DNA of 64,000 nucleotides from Biscogniauxia marginata (Eukaryota; Ascomycota; Sordariomycetes; Xylariales; Xylariaceae): positions 65,681 to 129,680 of the forward strand of contig MU404172.1 in assembly GCA_022695795.1 (NCBI GenBank). Direction: 5' to 3'. The translations under genes and the position numbers were made by a program. A model generated the notes under the pieces. It did not search any database. It was not told the origin of the DNA and was given only the letters and a program-made list of their open reading frames with translations. This document shows, one piece after another, positions 61,223 to 64,000 of the stretch (its first letter is position 1; the number at the start of each line of letters is the position of its first letter).

Positions 61223-61872
61223 ACGTATTATATAAGCAAATAAACAAAATAAGCTTACGAACGAAATTTTATAGTTATTATACTTTTAATTATTAAAAAT
61301 CATTTGCGCCGCATCGAAATTAATTAATAATTATTATTATTTGAATCGTTTTATTTAGTTTTATACTTTAGAAATTAAATACATTTTTATTCGTTATATA
61401 AATACGCGTATTATAATTAAATTAATTATATATGTTATATCGTTTTTATTTAGTTATTACTTTTTTTAAGGTTTCTTTTTTTTAACTTATAAAATTACTC
61501 CTTTTTTTATATTAAGTAATTTTTAATTTTATATCGTTTATTAAAAATGTGATTTATTTTTTAAAAACGAGTAGTTTTATTTCGTAATAAAAACATTTTA
61601 TATATTAATATTAAAGTAATTTTTATAAATTAATTATAAGTATTTATAATATTTATAAAAAAACTTTTTTAATGTTTTTTAATTTTATTTATAATATAAT
61701 TAAATTATAAAAACACTTTATAAGTTATTATAAATATTTTAACTTTTTAAAATACTTAATTTATATCGAGATCGAAAAAAAATATATATACTTTTTATAT
61801 AAAAAGTAATATAATAATAACCTTTTTAAATTAAAAAGAATTAATTTAATTACGCGAAATTTAATTTATATA

Positions 61873-63716
61873 ACGTGCTTTACTAGTACCTTGCGCATAT
61901 TAATACCCTGCGCACTTTCCTTTATTTTATACCTTATGAACTTTAACACGCGTTTTCTCAATAACTATAAATAGAAATTCAAACCTAGGAAGCACGAATC
62001 ATTTTAGCTATCGAGGCTATTTGTTTATCTAAAAAGCTAAGTCGTTAGTCTACTACGAAAATCTATAAGGTTCCCAAATTTACGCTTCAACTCAAAATGA
62101 ATAATCACACTTCTCTTGACGAACGTTTACCCTTAAACCTTAAACTAAATAAAGTAGAAAAGAATACGATTATTCGATATATACTCGATCTAGATTCCCG
62201 AGGTTTTACGCCTCGGCTCGCTGGTATTAAAGATATAGCAAATCTTTTACTCGAATCTCGAGGGGCATTACGCGTCGGGAAGAATTAGGCATATCGATTC
62301 GTATAACGACGACTAGAGTTAAAAACGCGTTTTAATCGCGTTTATGACTTTTAAAGAGCTTTGTGCGAAGATCTAAAGCTAATTAGCGCGTGGTTTTGAC
62401 TAGTTAAGAATATGCGGGCGAAATATGGTATTTAGGACTCCGATTTCTATAACTTCGACGAGATAGGCTTTATAATAAGTGTAATCTTTTTGGTAATAGT
62501 TATAACTCGCGTAAATCGACGTAGTAGAAGTAAGGTAGTTTAGCTAGGCAATTAGGAATAAGCGACAGCAATTACTTATATTAATAATAAAAGTTAAAAT
62601 GTCCCTTTGTTTTTAGTAGTTTAAAGGAAAAATCATCTTATAAGTTAATATATTAAAGGCGGCCTTCCACACGACTAAGTAATTAAACTAACCAGTAATA
62701 ACTAAACAAATAATAAAACAAGCCTGGAATAACTTAAGCACTTCGATAAGCATACTTCTACTCGAGCTAAAGGTCTATATTAAATGCTTGTTTTTAATAG
62801 GCATAAAAGTCACGAATCGGCGGAATTCCAAGAGTATTACAAAGCACATAATATTATTACTCTTTATTTACCTCCTTATTTTTCTTATTTAACTTAGTTA
62901 TTAAATATTGGGTGTTTTAGTGTCTTAAAACGGGTATATAGTCGATAAATTAAGACTTTTATTAAGGCTTATATTAACTATATTATAAAGGTCGAGTTCT
63001 TCCTCGCTTTTAAAACAGCTTATTTAGCTTTTATAACAGCTTAGAATAACTAGGCTGGATTTCGCGGAGCTGGCTTAGTGCCTTTCGACTTGTAAGCTGT
63101 GATTTTAAAGCTTGATATAAGGTTATAAACTCCGAATCCTAGTATACCTCCCTCGATTAATATTAACCCTTGAGTTTTTTAAACCCCTTATAATGCGACT
63201 AATACGTTTTTATAGTTAACCTTAATAAAGAGTCGCATTACACGCCATTAAGGAAGCTCTTTAACCCCCATTTTTGAGACGATAGCGGCGTTAACTAAGG
63301 GTACTAAAATGTTAGCTTATAAGATAACGCTTTTATTAGCTAAGGTGCGCACATTTCGAGCAGCAAATAAAGCACTTAGTAAACGCCGCAGGGCTAAAAA
63401 GACTCGAGTCCGTCAAGGGGGGGCACTTATTATAGAGGATGCGCAAGACGTTTTGGCTTAAAAGGAGGCAGAAAAGCAGGCTCGACGCGACAAGCGCTCT
63501 AAGGGGGGTAGGCAAAATGAGAGGCAGCCTTCTAGGCGACGATGTGGTACCTACGGGGAGACTAGTCATAATGCGCGTACTTGTCAAGATACTATAATTA
63601 TATTAGGTTCATCAAATTCTAAGTAGTTTAGGTTAATTCTATACGTTGTGGTTGTTAAATCCTAATTCTAATATAAGAAGGTGGGGGAAAGTGCGCAGGG
63701 TACTGGTAAAGCACGT
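61873..63716 (+). mobile_element. Fot1/pogo-type DNA transposon (1,844 bp)
   Basis: Terminal inverted repeats ACGTGCTTTACTAGTACC...GGTACTGGTAAAGCACGT (extending inward to TGCGCA), flanked by TA on both sides (61871-61872, 63717-63718). Encodes a single relict transposase frame. Size, TA target and protein motifs fit the Fot1/pogo branch of Tc1/mariner. Inserted in R1 copy B. Confidence 0.9.
62097..63626 (+). pseudogene. Fot1/pogo transposase, RIP-inactivated
   Basis: One frame of 509 codons from ATG 62097 to TAG 63624 with internal RIP-type stops and no frameshift. N-terminus IIRYILDLDSRGFTPRLAGI and NLLLESRGALRVGKN is typical of the helix-turn-helix/CENP-B part. Catalytic positions: NFDEIGF (D121, GAC at 62457, intact), LVFNRHKSH (residue 234, AAT for expected GAT) and LLNIGCFSVLK (residue 270, AAT for GAT). 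Spacing of 35 between the last two fits DD35D. The C-terminal 90 codons are basic and end in a CCHC knuckle with the second Cys now Tyr (C-G-T-Y-G-E-T-S-H-N-A-R-T-C, about 63543-63584). The C-terminal third is less AT-rich than the rest. Confidence 0.87.
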
Positions 63717-64000
63717 TATTTAAAATAATTATTATATATTTATTTTAAGATATTAAAATATACAAGGTCGAGAGATTAAAACTTATATAACGAATAATTA
63801 AGTATATAAAATACAACGATTTTTTTTATAATAATAATTTTCGAAATTAATAAAATAATAACTTTTATAATTATTTAAAATTAAAAGGCGCGTAATTTTC
63901 TTTGTTTTTTTTTCGTGTATTTATAAAAATGCTTTATAAAGTTTATATTAAGCTTATTTATAATTTAATTATTATTTAATATTATAATTTTACTTTTTAA

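Larger units (their letters stand above)
61223..64000. mobile_element. R1 copy B (left part), interrupted by Fot1/pogo element
   Basis: Begins ACGTATTATATAAGC after TA at 61221-61222. From 61260 it parallels 23990-24130, 31730-32032 and 39865-40100 of copy A. After the nested transposon it resumes at 63717 and runs off the right edge (compare 40230-40450). No LTR retrotransposon is present here. Confidence 0.72.

Overview
The window looks like nuclear DNA of a filamentous ascomycete (Pezizomycotina, most likely Sordariomycetes). GC-rich genes have short introns with GTRNGT donors and CTAAC-type branch sites. They alternate sharply with very AT-rich blocks whose relict reading frames carry almost only TAA/TAG stops explainable by C-to-T change, the mark of repeat-induced point mutation (RIP). 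HET-domain and Cx9C genes and TACC/GGTA repeat islands fit the same group.

Layout. 1-285: first exon of a BolA-like mitochondrial protein running off the left edge (minus). 640-3730: unidentified AT-rich block. 4835-7125: acyl-CoA synthetase of the ACSF3/malonyl-CoA synthetase type. 8367-9279: eIF4E (minus, 3 exons). 9959-17730: LTR retrotransposon E1 (minus). 17874-18758: two MITE-like inverted-repeat elements. 21328-22569: Methyltransf_16 family methyltransferase. 23595-23754: tRNA-like Pol III cassette. 23937-41670: a TA-flanked inverted-repeat element (R1) split by retrotransposons E2 (24204-31688) and E3 (32033-39859). 41897-51755: accessory island with a HET-domain gene containing a degenerate WW domain, a small 3-exon candidate gene, an F-box/ankyrin pseudogene and an intact 6-exon protein kinase. 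53029-53771: CMC1 (Cx9C). 54459-58112: fibronectin III membrane-anchored coiled-coil protein. 58980-64000: AT-rich block with a second R1 copy carrying a complete but RIP-killed Fot1/pogo transposon (61873-63716).

The transposons are the most informative part. E1, E2 and E3 are complete Ty3/gypsy chromoviruses with matched LTRs and perfect 5-bp target duplications. All three share two unusual traits: a Gag with a long (about 450 codons) extension after the CCHC knuckle, and an antisense ORF of about 190-205 codons between pol and the 3' LTR. In E1 and E2 it is measured to overlap the pol tail end-to-end. The antisense ORF carries six Cys/Tyr positions spaced as in a Zn2Cys6 cluster (Tyr explained by TGC/TGT to TAC/TAT), followed by a charged coiled coil. 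Their LTRs share the TATA-to-end portion but have unrelated upstream U3 regions.

The housekeeping genes (eIF4E, CMC1, ACSF3-like, BolA-like) are intact and not functionally linked. The HET/ankyrin/kinase stretch between transposon blocks looks like a fast-evolving compartment. Exon boundaries were deduced by eye from frame, splice consensus and family similarity; nothing was checked by database search.
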